DNA from: a virus
Direction: 5' to 3' (one strand)
Length of the DNA: 57,760 nucleotides
Virus record (IMG/VR): IMGVR_UViG_3300006793_000033
Coordinates: 1 to 57,760 of that record
Shown here: one piece after another, positions 1-8,699 of the stretch
Layout of the letters: each line of letters starts with the position of its first letter
Numbering within the stretch: the first letter of the stretch is position 1
Translations under genes and position numbers: made by a program
The notes under the pieces: model-generated
Told to the model about the DNA's origin: nothing
The model's input: only the letters and a program-made list of their open reading frames with translations
The model's database searches: none

Positions 1-783
1 GACATGGGTGAGGGCGGAAGCGCCAACAGAAGCACTGCGTCCACGATGTCCAAAGCGATGCTCATGGATATCGAGGCAATGACTTGTGTGATGAAGGAGT
101 TCCTTGAGTTCTTCATTATCAGCGAGCTGCTACTTGAAGGTGGCTACAACCCGTTGGACCCCGACCAGATGGTCAGTGTCAAGTTCGGTATCATCGACAA
201 GGATGAGCGCCGCGCTGACGAGAACCAGCAGATTCAGCTGTTCCACGGCAACCTTCGAACCATGCAGGAAGTTCGGGCTGCACTTGGCGACAGGCCTTAC
301 ACAGAAGAAGATCTCGAAGAGTCTTACTACAGGCGCTTTCAGGAGCCCTTGGTGCTAGTAAAGGCCTTGATGCCCGGCTCTGCTGCCGGACAGGCACTGG
401 CTGGCCACCCCAGCTCCATCCTCAGCAAAGCTGACATTAAGCACGAAGAGGATTTTGCAGAGAAGCAATCAAAGGAAGCAGCGAAGACAAAGCAGGCTTC
501 AGCCGGCAAGGCCGAAGCCGCCAACAAGACAAGCGCCAACAAGGCGAAGCCAGCAAACCAGCACGGCAGTAGGTCTAGCGCGAAGACTAACAGAGACCTA
601 AGAGTTGAAGATCATGCTGGTGTAGTGCATACTGTTACTTGCGACTTCGAAGTTGACCCTGATAGTATTGCATCATGGCGAGACGAAGTCTTGACGCGCT
701 GGGACCAACTAGGTAACACTAGTATCAGTTTCGAGGCCCTAGCAGAAACAATGACTTGGCGCCTAAGAGGATCAACTTCATGA
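1..783 (+). CDS. Portal protein, C-terminal part (5' cut by window edge)
   Basis: The reading frame is open from base 1, so the start lies upstream; the ATG at base 4 is probably internal. What remains (about 260 codons) begins with a long helical stretch ending in KEFLEFFIISELLLEGGY, followed by QEVRAALGDRPYTEEDLEE. That arrangement is typical of the C-terminal part of phage portal proteins, the dodecameric ring at the head vertex through which DNA is packaged and ejected. Residues about 140-200 are a low-complexity Ala/Lys/Gln linker, then comes a small acidic C-terminal domain. The next gene is a capsid protease, which fits the usual portal-protease-capsid order. The family call rests on context and this C-terminal pattern only. 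Confidence 0.6.
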   Translation, partial: DMGEGGSANRSTASTMSKAMLMDIEAMTCVMKEFLEFFIISELLLEGGYNPLDPDQMVSVKFGIIDKDERRADENQQIQLFHGNLRTMQEVRAALGDRPYTEEDLEESYYRRFQEPLVLVKALMPGSAAGQALAGHPSSILSKADIKHEEDFAEKQSKEAAKTKQASAGKAEAANKTSANKAKPANQHGSRSSAKTNRDLRVEDHAGVVHTVTCDFEVDPDSIASWRDEVLTRWDQLGNTSISFEALAETMTWRLRGSTS

Positions 784-2846
784 GTCTTACACTTCGAGAT
801 GTCTACAAAGTCAGACTGGATTCAGCTGTAGTAGATATGAATGCGGATGAGAAGCAGAAGTTGCTTAGCTCTACTGACTCCGTCGACGAGCAGGGCAAAA
901 GACGGGGGCTGATCATTACGTTTGATCTATCCAGCTCTCTCCGTCGCACGAACAACCGACTGTATACTCCCCGTGGCCAACGGGACCACGTTGAGTCCTG
1001 GACGACTCCGTACCCCAAGCCCATCCTTCTCCAGCACGATCGCAACAGCGACCCTATCGGTCGCTTCATTGACGTCAAGTGGGTATCTAACGACGCCGAG
1101 GCAATGAAGTTCTTCGACTCCATGTCAGACTTCATGGATTTCAAGCGCACCGCAGAAAGCGATGACCCGCGCAAGATCTACAAGGCGATGACGAAGCACA
1201 ACTTGCTCACAAATGACGCTTGGCCAGGAATTGGCAAGCTGGTAGCAAGGGCTCGCATCTCTGACCCCGAGGCTATTGAGAAGTTCCTCGACGGTCGCTA
1301 CATGACTTTCTCTGCAGGGTCACACACCAACCGCTATTGCTGCGGCCAGTGTGGCTCTGACTGGGCTCAAGGAGATGTGTGCGAGCATACTCCTGGATCT
1401 ATTTCAGATGACGGTCTTCCTGGCGTCTACATTACCGGAGCCTTTTATGGCGACGAGGGTAGTGTGGCGACAATGCCAGGCAATTCAATTTCACTTATCA
1501 GGTCAATGGAATTTGGCGACACTGCTGACGTGTCGGAAGTTTCTTCCGATGCCTTTACTGTCGACAGTGCAGACATCCAATTCATTGACGCCATTGTGGA
1601 CACAGGAGACATCATGGCAGACACTGCTGACGTAAAGCAGGTCGTTGACGCTCTAAAGGCCATGGACGCCCGCGATATCATTCGCGGGCTCTGGGATGGC
1701 ACTCTGACTGTCGAGCAGGTTGATGCTCTTGCAGGCAAGTCTCACTACGAGATTAGCTGGCTAGTGCGCGTCCATGATGCTCTTCACGCAGAGTACGACT
1801 GGCGTCTTCGCTACAGCGAAGAAGATGCGCTAGAAGTTCCAGATGCAGTTTTTGCATTCCACGGCGACATCCATGAGCTTAGCGAGGGCAAGGGATTCCG
1901 AGACTCGCTAATCAACGGTCCGCTGGATTCATTTAACAGAAAGGGCGAAGGCTCTACAGATTACATTTCCAAGCGCACACCAAGCAAGGATGCGGAGGAT
2001 TCAGGAGACATGGAAGTCATGACCCCGGCAGCTCTCGTAGAGATGCTTGAGGATGAGGCCGTTGTGGAAGCTCTGAAGAACCTTCTAACAGCTCCCCCTC
2101 AGGAGACCGAAACAGATGGCGCGCAAGAAGAGGAAGTCGTAACCGACACACCGGTTGTGGATGAAACTCTTGTTGATGCCGAAGAGACTGACGCAGTCGA
2201 CCTTTCAGGTCTCGACTGGTTCCTTCTCTCCATCGCACTAGACGCGACTCTAGGAGAAGATAAGCTTGAGGCTGATAAGCTTGAGGCCCTTGAGGACTCA
2301 GCTTTCGTAGGCCCCGAACGTACCTTCCCAGTAGTCGACGCAGCACATGTTGCTGCGGCACGCAAAGTTGCTGACCAGATGAAGTGCTCTGACGAAGAGA
2401 GGGCTGCCTTCGTGGCTGCTCTCGACAAGTTTGAGGCAGACGTCTGTCCCCCAGCTTGCACCTGTGATTCCGCTGATACAGTGGAGTCGCTTCAGAAGGA
2501 CTACGCAGCATCTCTTGAGCTTGCAACCAAGCTAAAGAATGAGCTAGATTCTCTGAAGATCAAGCTGGGCGAACTTGACAGTTCGGACGCCAGCGAAGAC
2601 AATGTTACTATTCCAAACGTCGAAGACATTCAGGCAGTCGACAGTCCTTCGGAGTCTAGCGCTAACGCACTAGCCCCGATCGCTAAAGAGCTTGGTGACT
2701 ACGAACGAAAGATTGTTTCTACTTACAAGGAACTGAGAGATTCGAAGGGTGAAGCCTCCGCAAACCACTACTTGCGTAGGAAGATTGCAGTTGGCCACCT
2801 TTCCAGAAGTTTTGACATTACACCTTACATTCAGGAGAATGAATAA
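780..2846 (+). CDS. Prohead protease fused to scaffold-like region
   Basis: Predicted 688-residue capsid maturation protease with a scaffold-like tail. I start it at the ATGA overlap with the portal stop (780), not the in-frame ATG at 756. The N-terminal domain has the pattern of HK97-type (S78-like) proteases: LLQHDRNSDPIGRF with His86, then GKLVARARISDPEA, then MTFSAGS with Ser178 as the likely nucleophile. A small Cys/His cluster follows (CCGQCG ... CEH, about residues 186-202), probably a zinc site; similar knuckles occur in other large-phage proteases. The C-terminal half (about 400-690) is acidic and ends in a coiled-coil-like stretch (about 565-600), consistent with an internal scaffold removed on maturation. 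It contains a DKLEA tandem repeat. Confidence 0.75.
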   Translation: MSLTLRDVYKVRLDSAVVDMNADEKQKLLSSTDSVDEQGKRRGLIITFDLSSSLRRTNNRLYTPRGQRDHVESWTTPYPKPILLQHDRNSDPIGRFIDVKWVSNDAEAMKFFDSMSDFMDFKRTAESDDPRKIYKAMTKHNLLTNDAWPGIGKLVARARISDPEAIEKFLDGRYMTFSAGSHTNRYCCGQCGSDWAQGDVCEHTPGSISDDGLPGVYITGAFYGDEGSVATMPGNSISLIRSMEFGDTADVSEVSSDAFTVDSADIQFIDAIVDTGDIMADTADVKQVVDALKAMDARDIIRGLWDGTLTVEQVDALAGKSHYEISWLVRVHDALHAEYDWRLRYSEEDALEVPDAVFAFHGDIHELSEGKGFRDSLINGPLDSFNRKGEGSTDYISKRTPSKDAEDSGDMEVMTPAALVEMLEDEAVVEALKNLLTAPPQETETDGAQEEEVVTDTPVVDETLVDAEETDAVDLSGLDWFLLSIALDATLGEDKLEADKLEALEDSAFVGPERTFPVVDAAHVAAARKVADQMKCSDEERAAFVAALDKFEADVCPPACTCDSADTVESLQKDYAASLELATKLKNELDSLKIKLGELDSSDASEDNVTIPNVEDIQAVDSPSESSANALAPIAKELGDYERKIVSTYKELRDSKGEASANHYLRRKIAVGHLSRSFDITPYIQENE
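2259..2288 (+). repeat. 15-bp in-frame tandem repeat (two copies)
   Basis: Two adjacent 15-bp copies (one base differs at the end) encode DKLEA twice in the acidic scaffold-like part of the protease gene. The unit is a multiple of three, so copy-number change would keep the frame. Confidence 0.85.
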
Positions 2847-4222
2847 TGGCTGTCACTAGATTTTCTGCTCAGCACCGCGTACGTGAGGACGTATTCGACA
2901 GCATCACACCGAGCGTTACCGTTCAGCGTGATGTTAGCGCGCCGTCAGGCGAGTGGAAGCCAGCTCCCTGGCTCCCAATCGTCTTCAGCAAGTCCAATAT
3001 TGGCGCTGGAACAGATTACTTCGTAATCTCCAGTGGCAAGATTGTGTCTTTCGATTCCGAAGGGTACCTCGTACCTGCCGGTCTGCGCGCCGCTCTTGTC
3101 GACACTGCTGCCTCAACTGCCGCTGTTCTGACCTACACCTCCGACGACTACGACCAGCAGGTCATTGACCTCGTGACTGGCGTTGCAGTCGCCAGCTCTG
3201 CGGGCGCCACTTACACTGGCCTCGAAGTAGCTGAAGCTATTGTTGAGCGCGGTTTCATCGACGCAGTTGTAGACACTACTTCTGGCTCGGTTCCACCTGC
3301 TACTGACACAGACATTCAAGAAGTAATCGAATCCTTCATCAGCAAGCCTGTTGGCGTTTCCGCTTACGACATCTATGTTTGGTCCGGCCGCCCCGAAGAT
3401 GGCGACCAGAAGTTCAACAACTACAGCAAGCAGCACCTCATCCAGTTCCTCACCGAACTGCAAATGAAGGTTCCGCATCGCACCACCCAGGACACTAGCT
3501 CTGACTCCTTCGACGTCAGCGCCGTGACTGAAACCGCTGCAGCTTCTGCAGATGGCGACTTTCCTGTAGCTGGTGAGATCTGGAACGAGACTGCGCTTGA
3601 CGACCTCTCCCGCTACGCGGCTGTTGTCGACGGCATGTCCGTGACTGCCTGGGCTCTTGCAGAGCGCCCAGTTGCCAAGAACACTTCCCGTACCCCAATC
3701 AGCTGCGACGTCAGCGGAGTTCTCACAACTGAGAAGTCCTCTCTCGCCGGCATCAGCTCTGAGGGTGACTGGTACCTAGACGCCGACGTAGGAATTCTGT
3801 TCACTCACAGTGACACCTACGACACTCTCGTCGCAGACAACAACGACCCAACCTTTAGTTACTACTACTACGAGGTTTCTGCCACCACTGGTGCCAGCTC
3901 TGATCGTTACGTCTTCTTCGACGGTGAAGGCAAGCCAGGTGACTTCCTAAGCTTCGACGCATCTAGCAACTTTGTTGTTATGGCATCGTCACAGGATGCT
4001 CTTGGTACTAGCAACACCGAATGGATCGCACGTCTTCACAAGATCGATGCCGAGCCTAAGGACCTGCTAGACAAGGTAAAGACTGCCTTTAACCTCACTG
4101 GAATGACTGCGGTATCTAAGATGCCTGGTAGTGCAACCAGTGGTTACAGCGACCTAATCACTCTCGCGACTTCAGAAGAAGTTGCAGATCAGATCGCCAT
4201 CATCAACCTCGTCGTACGCTGA
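2846..4222 (+). CDS. Capsid-associated structural protein (possible decoration protein)
   Basis: 458 residues; the start overlaps the previous stop by one base (TAATG). The N-terminus is basic and polar; residues about 55-80 contain SSGKIVSFDSEGYLVPAGL, a 'value plus default' pattern seen in capsid decoration proteins of the DUF2190 type. The rest is rich in Thr, Ser, Asp and Val with no membrane segment or catalytic motif, as expected for an extracellular virion protein. Its place between protease/scaffold and major capsid protein suggests a head decoration or auxiliary capsid protein. Function is inferred from position and composition; I do not recognise a specific family with certainty. 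Confidence 0.45.
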   Translation: MAVTRFSAQHRVREDVFDSITPSVTVQRDVSAPSGEWKPAPWLPIVFSKSNIGAGTDYFVISSGKIVSFDSEGYLVPAGLRAALVDTAASTAAVLTYTSDDYDQQVIDLVTGVAVASSAGATYTGLEVAEAIVERGFIDAVVDTTSGSVPPATDTDIQEVIESFISKPVGVSAYDIYVWSGRPEDGDQKFNNYSKQHLIQFLTELQMKVPHRTTQDTSSDSFDVSAVTETAAASADGDFPVAGEIWNETALDDLSRYAAVVDGMSVTAWALAERPVAKNTSRTPISCDVSGVLTTEKSSLAGISSEGDWYLDADVGILFTHSDTYDTLVADNNDPTFSYYYYEVSATTGASSDRYVFFDGEGKPGDFLSFDASSNFVVMASSQDALGTSNTEWIARLHKIDAEPKDLLDKVKTAFNLTGMTAVSKMPGSATSGYSDLITLATSEEVADQIAIINLVVR

Positions 4223-4235
4223 GAAGGAGAACAAA

Positions 4236-5540
4236 ATGAAGTTCACACTACGAGACGGCAACGCAGTAGACCTACCTTCGACACCGAAGGCAGCTACTCG
4301 TTATGTAGCCGACCTCTTCCGCAATCAGGGCCGAAACGAAGATGAAGGCGTTGAGATGGAGTGGGAAGACATGTACAAGTACCTGTCACCCCGACACACT
4401 GACGTTGTTGCAGCGCCAGATATTCGTCCACTCCTACAGTCCTCTATGGAAGTACTAATTCGTGAGCCAGTTGAGCCACTCATGGTCATCACTGGACTCT
4501 TTAACAGAGTCCAGGCCAAGGGTCTCAGCACTCAGGTGCTCGCAGGAGCAGTCGGTGCGGTATACGCACAGGACATCCCTGAGCACGGTACTTACCCTGA
4601 GGTAATGTTCCAGCTCGGCGGTGCGCTGCAGACTGCATGGATCGGCAAGTCCGGTCTCGCAGCCAGCTTCACTGACGAAGCGCTGCGCTACAGCACTTGG
4701 GACATCATGGCAATGAACCTTCGCCTAATGGGCGCTGCGCTCGTGCGCCACAAGGAGCAGAAGGCTGTTAGCTTCCTGCGTTCCTTGGGTACCGAGCTGT
4801 ACAACAACAGCAGCCCCACCACTTCCATGTTCGGTGTAACCACTGGACGCGGACTGGACATGCAGGCAAACGGTTCTCTGACTACTGACGACCTCTTTAA
4901 GGCTATGGCACACATGGCTGAGGAAGGCTTCCAGCCAGACGTACTGCTACTCAACCCACTCTTCTTCTATCAGTTCCTACAGGACCCAGTCCTACGCAAC
5001 ATGCTCCTCGCCCACGGCGGTGGCTCGTACTTCGAGCGCTGGTCCGGTCAGGCTGGACCACTGGACCCATGGTCCAACGGTTCAATGGGTGCCCAGGGTC
5101 CATCCCTCGGTAACAAGCTCAACGCTTCTGGTAACGCTGCAGGTGAAACTGCAACCGGTATCGCTGGTCGCGAGCATGGCATGACTGCCGTAGGCAACCT
5201 ACCCCCTGCATACTTCCCATGGCCCTTCCGTGTCATGGTTAGCCCCCTTGTTCCTTTCGACGCTAGCTCTCAGCTCGGCGACATCTACCTGCTCAGCTCC
5301 GGCAACGTTGGCTTCCACCTCGTTGACGAAGACCTGACTCAGGTCGAGTGGCGCGACGAGAACGTCGATGTCGTTAAGGTCAAGCTTCGTGAGCGTTACG
5401 GTTTCGCCGTTGCACACGAGGGCCAGGGTGTCGGAGTCATGAAGAACGTCAAGCTTGCTCGCAACTACTGGGATGGCACTGTTAGTGCTCAGACCATGGA
5501 TGTTGATAGTGAGATTGGTGCTACTGATACCGTCCTCTAA
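4236..5540 (+). CDS. Major capsid protein
   Basis: 434 residues starting at MKFTLRDG, with the ribosome site AAGGAG six bases upstream (4224-4229); an in-frame ATG at 4182 lies inside the previous gene and lacks a site. The length, the place directly after protease and scaffold, and the mixed alpha/beta sequence with a glycine-rich mid-part (about 265-310) fit the HK97-fold capsid proteins of large myoviruses. The protein begins with an N-arm-like polar segment and ends in an acidic tail. A strong hairpin follows the stop, as expected for a highly expressed transcript end. I see no separate decoration domain inserted. Assignment is by order, size and sequence character. Confidence 0.75.
   Translation: MKFTLRDGNAVDLPSTPKAATRYVADLFRNQGRNEDEGVEMEWEDMYKYLSPRHTDVVAAPDIRPLLQSSMEVLIREPVEPLMVITGLFNRVQAKGLSTQVLAGAVGAVYAQDIPEHGTYPEVMFQLGGALQTAWIGKSGLAASFTDEALRYSTWDIMAMNLRLMGAALVRHKEQKAVSFLRSLGTELYNNSSPTTSMFGVTTGRGLDMQANGSLTTDDLFKAMAHMAEEGFQPDVLLLNPLFFYQFLQDPVLRNMLLAHGGGSYFERWSGQAGPLDPWSNGSMGAQGPSLGNKLNASGNAAGETATGIAGREHGMTAVGNLPPAYFPWPFRVMVSPLVPFDASSQLGDIYLLSSGNVGFHLVDEDLTQVEWRDENVDVVKVKLRERYGFAVAHEGQGVGVMKNVKLARNYWDGTVSAQTMDVDSEIGATDTVL
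4492..4514. repeat. Perfect inverted repeat, 9-bp arms
   Basis: Arms 4492-4500 and 4506-4514 pair without mismatch around a 5-nt loop, inside the major capsid gene. Confidence 0.8.
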
Positions 5541-5569
5541 GTCCTGAATAGGGCTTGAGCACCTTTCCT

Positions 5570-5595
5570 GGGGAGTCCTCTTACGGGGACTCCCC
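5570..5595 (+). terminator. Hairpin after the major capsid gene
   Basis: Arms GGGGAGTCC (5570-5578) and GGACTCCCC (5587-5595) form a perfect 9-bp GC-rich stem with an 8-nt loop, 30 bases after the capsid stop and before the next ribosome site. The following bases (TTCGTGCTT) make only a weak U-tract, so it may be a leaky terminator or an mRNA 3'-end stabiliser rather than a full stop. Confidence 0.6.
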
Positions 5596-5623
5596 TTCGT
5601 GCTTACAGTCGTGTAGAATAGAC

Positions 5624-5630
5624 AAAGGAG
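5624..5630 (+). promoter_or_regulatory. Ribosome binding site deciding the start at 5636
   Basis: AAAGGAG lies 5 bases before ATG 5636. It excludes the upstream in-frame ATG at 5555, which would read through the terminator hairpin. Confidence 0.75.
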
Positions 5631-5635
5631 AACGT

Positions 5636-5917
5636 ATGTCTTGGTTTAAGAAGGAAGTAGAGGATTGGGATCTAGTAGGCAAGGCGCTTAAGCGCGAAGA
5701 GCGAAAAGACATGGTGCGAGATGTATCCATGCAGAAGTTCAACCCAGACTTTGCTGTCACTACCCTGCTGGGCGAAACCGTGGTGGTTCAAGAAGCAGTA
5801 GACTCTACCACCACAATCGAATTGGACGAGGAGAAGACTATCGTTGTCGGCTCCATGGGCATCCAAGAAGATCTTGGAGTTGATACTGACACCCTAAAGC
5901 AAATCAAGGGAGACTGA
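5636..5917 (+). CDS. Small structural-module protein of unknown function
   Basis: 93 residues starting at MSWFKKEVEDWDL, set by a good ribosome site at 5624-5630. The N-terminal third is charged and helical; the second half is a beta-like acidic segment with a run of Thr (DSTTTIELDEEKTIVV). There is no signal peptide, membrane segment or cysteine. It is the first gene after the capsid terminator and sits three bases before an Ig-like structural protein. I do not recognise the family. A head-completion or minor capsid role would fit the position but is only inferred. Confidence 0.6.
   Translation: MSWFKKEVEDWDLVGKALKREERKDMVRDVSMQKFNPDFAVTTLLGETVVVQEAVDSTTTIELDEEKTIVVGSMGIQEDLGVDTDTLKQIKGD
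5684..5695. repeat. 12-bp perfect palindrome
   Basis: GCGCTTAAGCGC reads the same on both strands, within the 93-residue gene. With no spacer it is a duplex palindrome rather than a hairpin; it could be chance. Confidence 0.6.
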
Positions 5918-5920
5918 TAA

Positions 5921-7048
5921 ATGGCCGCGCCAACTATTCAGAGAGTTTATCCAGCCGACGGTGACACTGGCATTCCAGTTGGTGAGACCCTGAAGGTGTG
6001 GTTCGATATCGGTGTCGACGAGAAGTCCATTAAGGACTCCATCGTCTTGTTTGCTTCTGAGTCAGACCAGACATCTGGTCCGGACTCAGCTATGTGGATT
6101 GATGAGGATACGGGCAACAACCCGTACTTCCTTTCTTCCCCTGGCTTCAAGGGCTATGTGCCTCTGAAGTTTGAGATTGTGTACTGGGACACTACAGACA
6201 CCGTGACCTACGCAGAAGTCACTAGTCCTGTCACAATCACGAGTGAAGCTGACGAAAGCTCTAACAACTATGGAGCTTTGGTTAAGATCACTATCGACCC
6301 TGAGTTTGCTGCCACACTGGCTGCAGACACAGAGTACACCCTGTATATCAACGGAGACCCTGACAGCACCGACAGCGGTGCTGCTTCCAGAACCGTGTTT
6401 GATACAGAAGCAGACGCCGGCAACACCGGGTCTGGAGACTTGGTCCTGTACGGCCCCTACATCGACGACGGGGTAGGTGACGACACACTCAATGTGAAGA
6501 TCACTACTGGTGGAAACATTGGGACAGCTGACTACAAGTGGTGGTGGGATTCTGATGGCGAGCCAGCAGCCACTATCGATCGCATCACCAACAGGCGCTA
6601 CCGCAATGTAGGCAAGGGCGTCCAGATCAGGTTTACTGGCAGCAGCTTTGCTGTCGATGACCTGTGGACCGCCAATGTAGAGACCTTGACGAGAATGACA
6701 ACTAGCTCGTCGGTTGCGTTCACTACTAACGATGGCAGCTACACGGCTGCGCCCAGCAGTCCAAGCACACCCGCTACAAGCTCAGCGCCTGCGACAGTTC
6801 TGCCGACTAATGCCGACCCCTTCGACGTGGACTACATGGATCCGCTGAACGCTAGCTACAATGTTGACCCAGACAAGCGAATCATCACCATCGTATTCAC
6901 CGACGATGTAGCGTCCGGAACTATCACTGATGATTCCGTTAAGCTTTGGGCCTACCCAGTTGAGGGTCACTACGGTAACACCTGGGCACCCTATGAGCTA
7001 GAGAAGAGTCTGTCACTCACTGACGACACCCTGACCATTCGATACTGA
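5921..7048 (+). CDS. Ig-like (SbsA/Big_5-type) structural protein
   Basis: 375 residues. The start (TIQRVYPADGDTGIPVGETL ... VWFDIGVDEKSI) matches the beginning of bacterial Ig-like domain 5: a hydrophobic strand, P-x-DG, then a strand and a 'Fd..vd..SI' turn. A second copy begins near residue 305 (DVDYMDPLNAS ... ITIVFTDDVASGTITDDSVKLW), and the protein stops soon after DTLTIRY, so this last domain looks short. A Ser/Thr/Pro/Ala-rich linker lies before it (about 280-300). Such domains usually decorate virion surfaces or bind carbohydrate weakly. Its place between capsid and connector genes suggests a head or neck decoration. Confidence 0.6.
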   Translation: MAAPTIQRVYPADGDTGIPVGETLKVWFDIGVDEKSIKDSIVLFASESDQTSGPDSAMWIDEDTGNNPYFLSSPGFKGYVPLKFEIVYWDTTDTVTYAEVTSPVTITSEADESSNNYGALVKITIDPEFAATLAADTEYTLYINGDPDSTDSGAASRTVFDTEADAGNTGSGDLVLYGPYIDDGVGDDTLNVKITTGGNIGTADYKWWWDSDGEPAATIDRITNRRYRNVGKGVQIRFTGSSFAVDDLWTANVETLTRMTTSSSVAFTTNDGSYTAAPSSPSTPATSSAPATVLPTNADPFDVDYMDPLNASYNVDPDKRIITIVFTDDVASGTITDDSVKLWAYPVEGHYGNTWAPYELEKSLSLTDDTLTIRY

Positions 7049-7056
7049 GGTAGATC

Positions 7057-8100
7057 ATGGCTGTTTCAAATAGAGGTGCCGCACTAGCTGGCAACGAGCT
7101 TGTTCTGCGCGCGGTCTTTACTGACGCGGATGGGTGCCTGACTGACCTAGATACTGAACCCAGTATCTACATCTATGACGAAGATGTCGACACTTCTACG
7201 ATTCTAGCTGAAGCTGAAGCCCAGGTGTACACTACTGCGCTGGCGGGCCCACTGACCGCCACGCGCCTTAGCACTGGTTACTACACTTATAGCTACACTG
7301 TTCCAGCTGGTGGTGATGCTGGAAGCTGGCACGACCTGTGGGTCGGGACAATCAATTCCACTGACGACTATCAGTACTTTGATTTCGCGGTAACTACCGG
7401 CTTCACATCTCGCAGTCAGAATCTTGGACCCAACACAATGGTTGTCATCGAGCTGGCTGCCACCATCACAAATGATGATGGTGATGAGTTCTTGCCGGCG
7501 ACCGACCTTTACTACACTACGACTTACTCTCCGCTCTACGCTTCTCCTGATCTGATTCGGCTGGAGATGGGGCGGTGGATTGACTACATCCCTGATGACA
7601 CTCTAGCCCTTATGGCTCACCTAGCCAGTAAGGAGGCCAACTTCATTCAGGGAGACTCTCCAGCTGGCTATGGAAACATCCAGCTGGCTCGCACTAAGTT
7701 CGTTGTGTTCGATGCCGTGTGGCGCTGCCTGATGATTCCAGGGCAGGGCAAGGAAGCTGGCTACTCCGCTGGCAAGAAGAAGTCCTTGGGAGACCTCAGT
7801 ATCGCTGACGGCGCACCTGTTACTGCTATCCCAGATGAAATCTACGACTGGGTACGCGAGCAGCGTCAAGAGTGGTGGAGGGTGGTTAACGCCGGCGGAA
7901 ACATTGTGCCCGGACAAGGGTTGTCACCGACCATGGCTGTTAAGGGCTGGCTTGATCCAGACAGGCGACTTACTGGTCGCCTGTGGGATAGCCCAGAAAC
8001 GACTCGCTACCCACAACCTAGTTCTAACAGAAAGGTTCGTCAGGCTGGCCGTCGTCGTGGACGCTTCGGCTTTGATGATCGACGTCGCGGAGGTAGATGA
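7057..8100 (+). CDS. Head-tail connector protein with N-terminal beta domain
   Basis: 347 residues, eight bases after the previous stop. Residues 1 to about 115 form a beta-rich domain (SIYIYDEDVDTS, YYTYSYTVPAGGDAGSW) that looks Ig-like. From about 165 the sequence is helical (DLIRLEMGRWIDYI, LMAHLASKEANFI) with a Trp-rich segment (DWVREQRQEWWRVV), as in gp6/gp15-like adaptors below the portal. The C-terminus is strongly basic (RRGRFGFDDRRRGGR), which could touch DNA or an acidic partner. Its stop overlaps the next start. The connector call is inferred from position and the helical part. Confidence 0.5.
   Translation: MAVSNRGAALAGNELVLRAVFTDADGCLTDLDTEPSIYIYDEDVDTSTILAEAEAQVYTTALAGPLTATRLSTGYYTYSYTVPAGGDAGSWHDLWVGTINSTDDYQYFDFAVTTGFTSRSQNLGPNTMVVIELAATITNDDGDEFLPATDLYYTTTYSPLYASPDLIRLEMGRWIDYIPDDTLALMAHLASKEANFIQGDSPAGYGNIQLARTKFVVFDAVWRCLMIPGQGKEAGYSAGKKKSLGDLSIADGAPVTAIPDEIYDWVREQRQEWWRVVNAGGNIVPGQGLSPTMAVKGWLDPDRRLTGRLWDSPETTRYPQPSSNRKVRQAGRRRGRFGFDDRRRGGR
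7148..7169. repeat. Perfect inverted repeat, 9-bp arms
   Basis: Arms 7148-7156 and 7161-7169, 4-nt loop AACC, inside the connector gene. Confidence 0.8.
7961..7984. repeat. Perfect inverted repeat, 9-bp arms
   Basis: Arms 7961-7969 and 7976-7984, 6-nt loop, near the end of the connector gene. Confidence 0.8.
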
Positions 8101-8699
8101 TGTCATCTCGTCGTCCCGGCCTGTTTGGGTCTAAGCCTGGACGCAGGCCTGCTGCTGCTGCGCCTAGCACCGATGGTGCTGAGCTAGACCTGCGTGCGGA
8201 AATGGACGAGATTCTGTTTGGCACTCCCAACGGGCCAAAGCACGGCAAGATGTTGTTGCTCCGAAACATGCGTCGGGACAGTGACGGCTATCCAACAGAG
8301 TGCGAATGCCAATCGGGCCAGAGCACTCGCGAGCCTGACCCTGACTGCAGCTACTGCCTGGGTGAAGGCTATCTCTGGGATGAGAACTATGTCTGGGGGT
8401 TCAGTATGTTTGCTGGAGCTGATAATGGCATGGTGCGCCGTTATGTCACTATGGCTCCCGGTATGGTGCGCGTAGATTACAAAATCTTCTTCTTTCGCTA
8501 CGACACTACAATCCTTTACGGCGACAAGATTATCGAACTCAAGCTTGATGACGATGGCGACGTCGAGCTACCATATGTTCGAGAAGCAATCTACAAGCCG
8601 CAGACTCTTCAGAAGCGCAGAGCAGACAATGGGCGGCTCGAATTCATTGCTGCCTTCTGCAGAGAGAAGGATGCGCTTAGATCGGACAATCCACAATGA
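8097..8699 (+). CDS. Neck / head-completion protein with four-cysteine cluster
   Basis: 200 residues. Two adjacent ATGs (8097, 8100) are possible; GGAGGT at 8089-8094 is better spaced for 8100. The N-terminus is a Pro/Ala-rich arm. Residues about 62-85 carry ECECQSG ... DPDCSYCLGEGYLW, two Cys pairs like a zinc ribbon with a DnaJ-like CxGxG ending. The rest is a beta-rich barrel-like region (DKIIELKLDDDGD, PYVREAIYKPQTLQKRR). Short beta proteins in this place commonly act as head-tail stoppers or neck proteins. The start overlaps the previous stop and the stop overlaps the next start, so it is probably translated with both neighbours. Confidence 0.55.
   Translation: MMSSRRPGLFGSKPGRRPAAAAPSTDGAELDLRAEMDEILFGTPNGPKHGKMLLLRNMRRDSDGYPTECECQSGQSTREPDPDCSYCLGEGYLWDENYVWGFSMFAGADNGMVRRYVTMAPGMVRVDYKIFFFRYDTTILYGDKIIELKLDDDGDVELPYVREAIYKPQTLQKRRADNGRLEFIAAFCREKDALRSDNPQ

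Noticed and set aside
5614-5619. TAGAAT as a -10 promoter box before the 93-residue gene
   Set aside because: No acceptable -35 element at 16-18 bases, and the extended -10 lacks the correct spacing.
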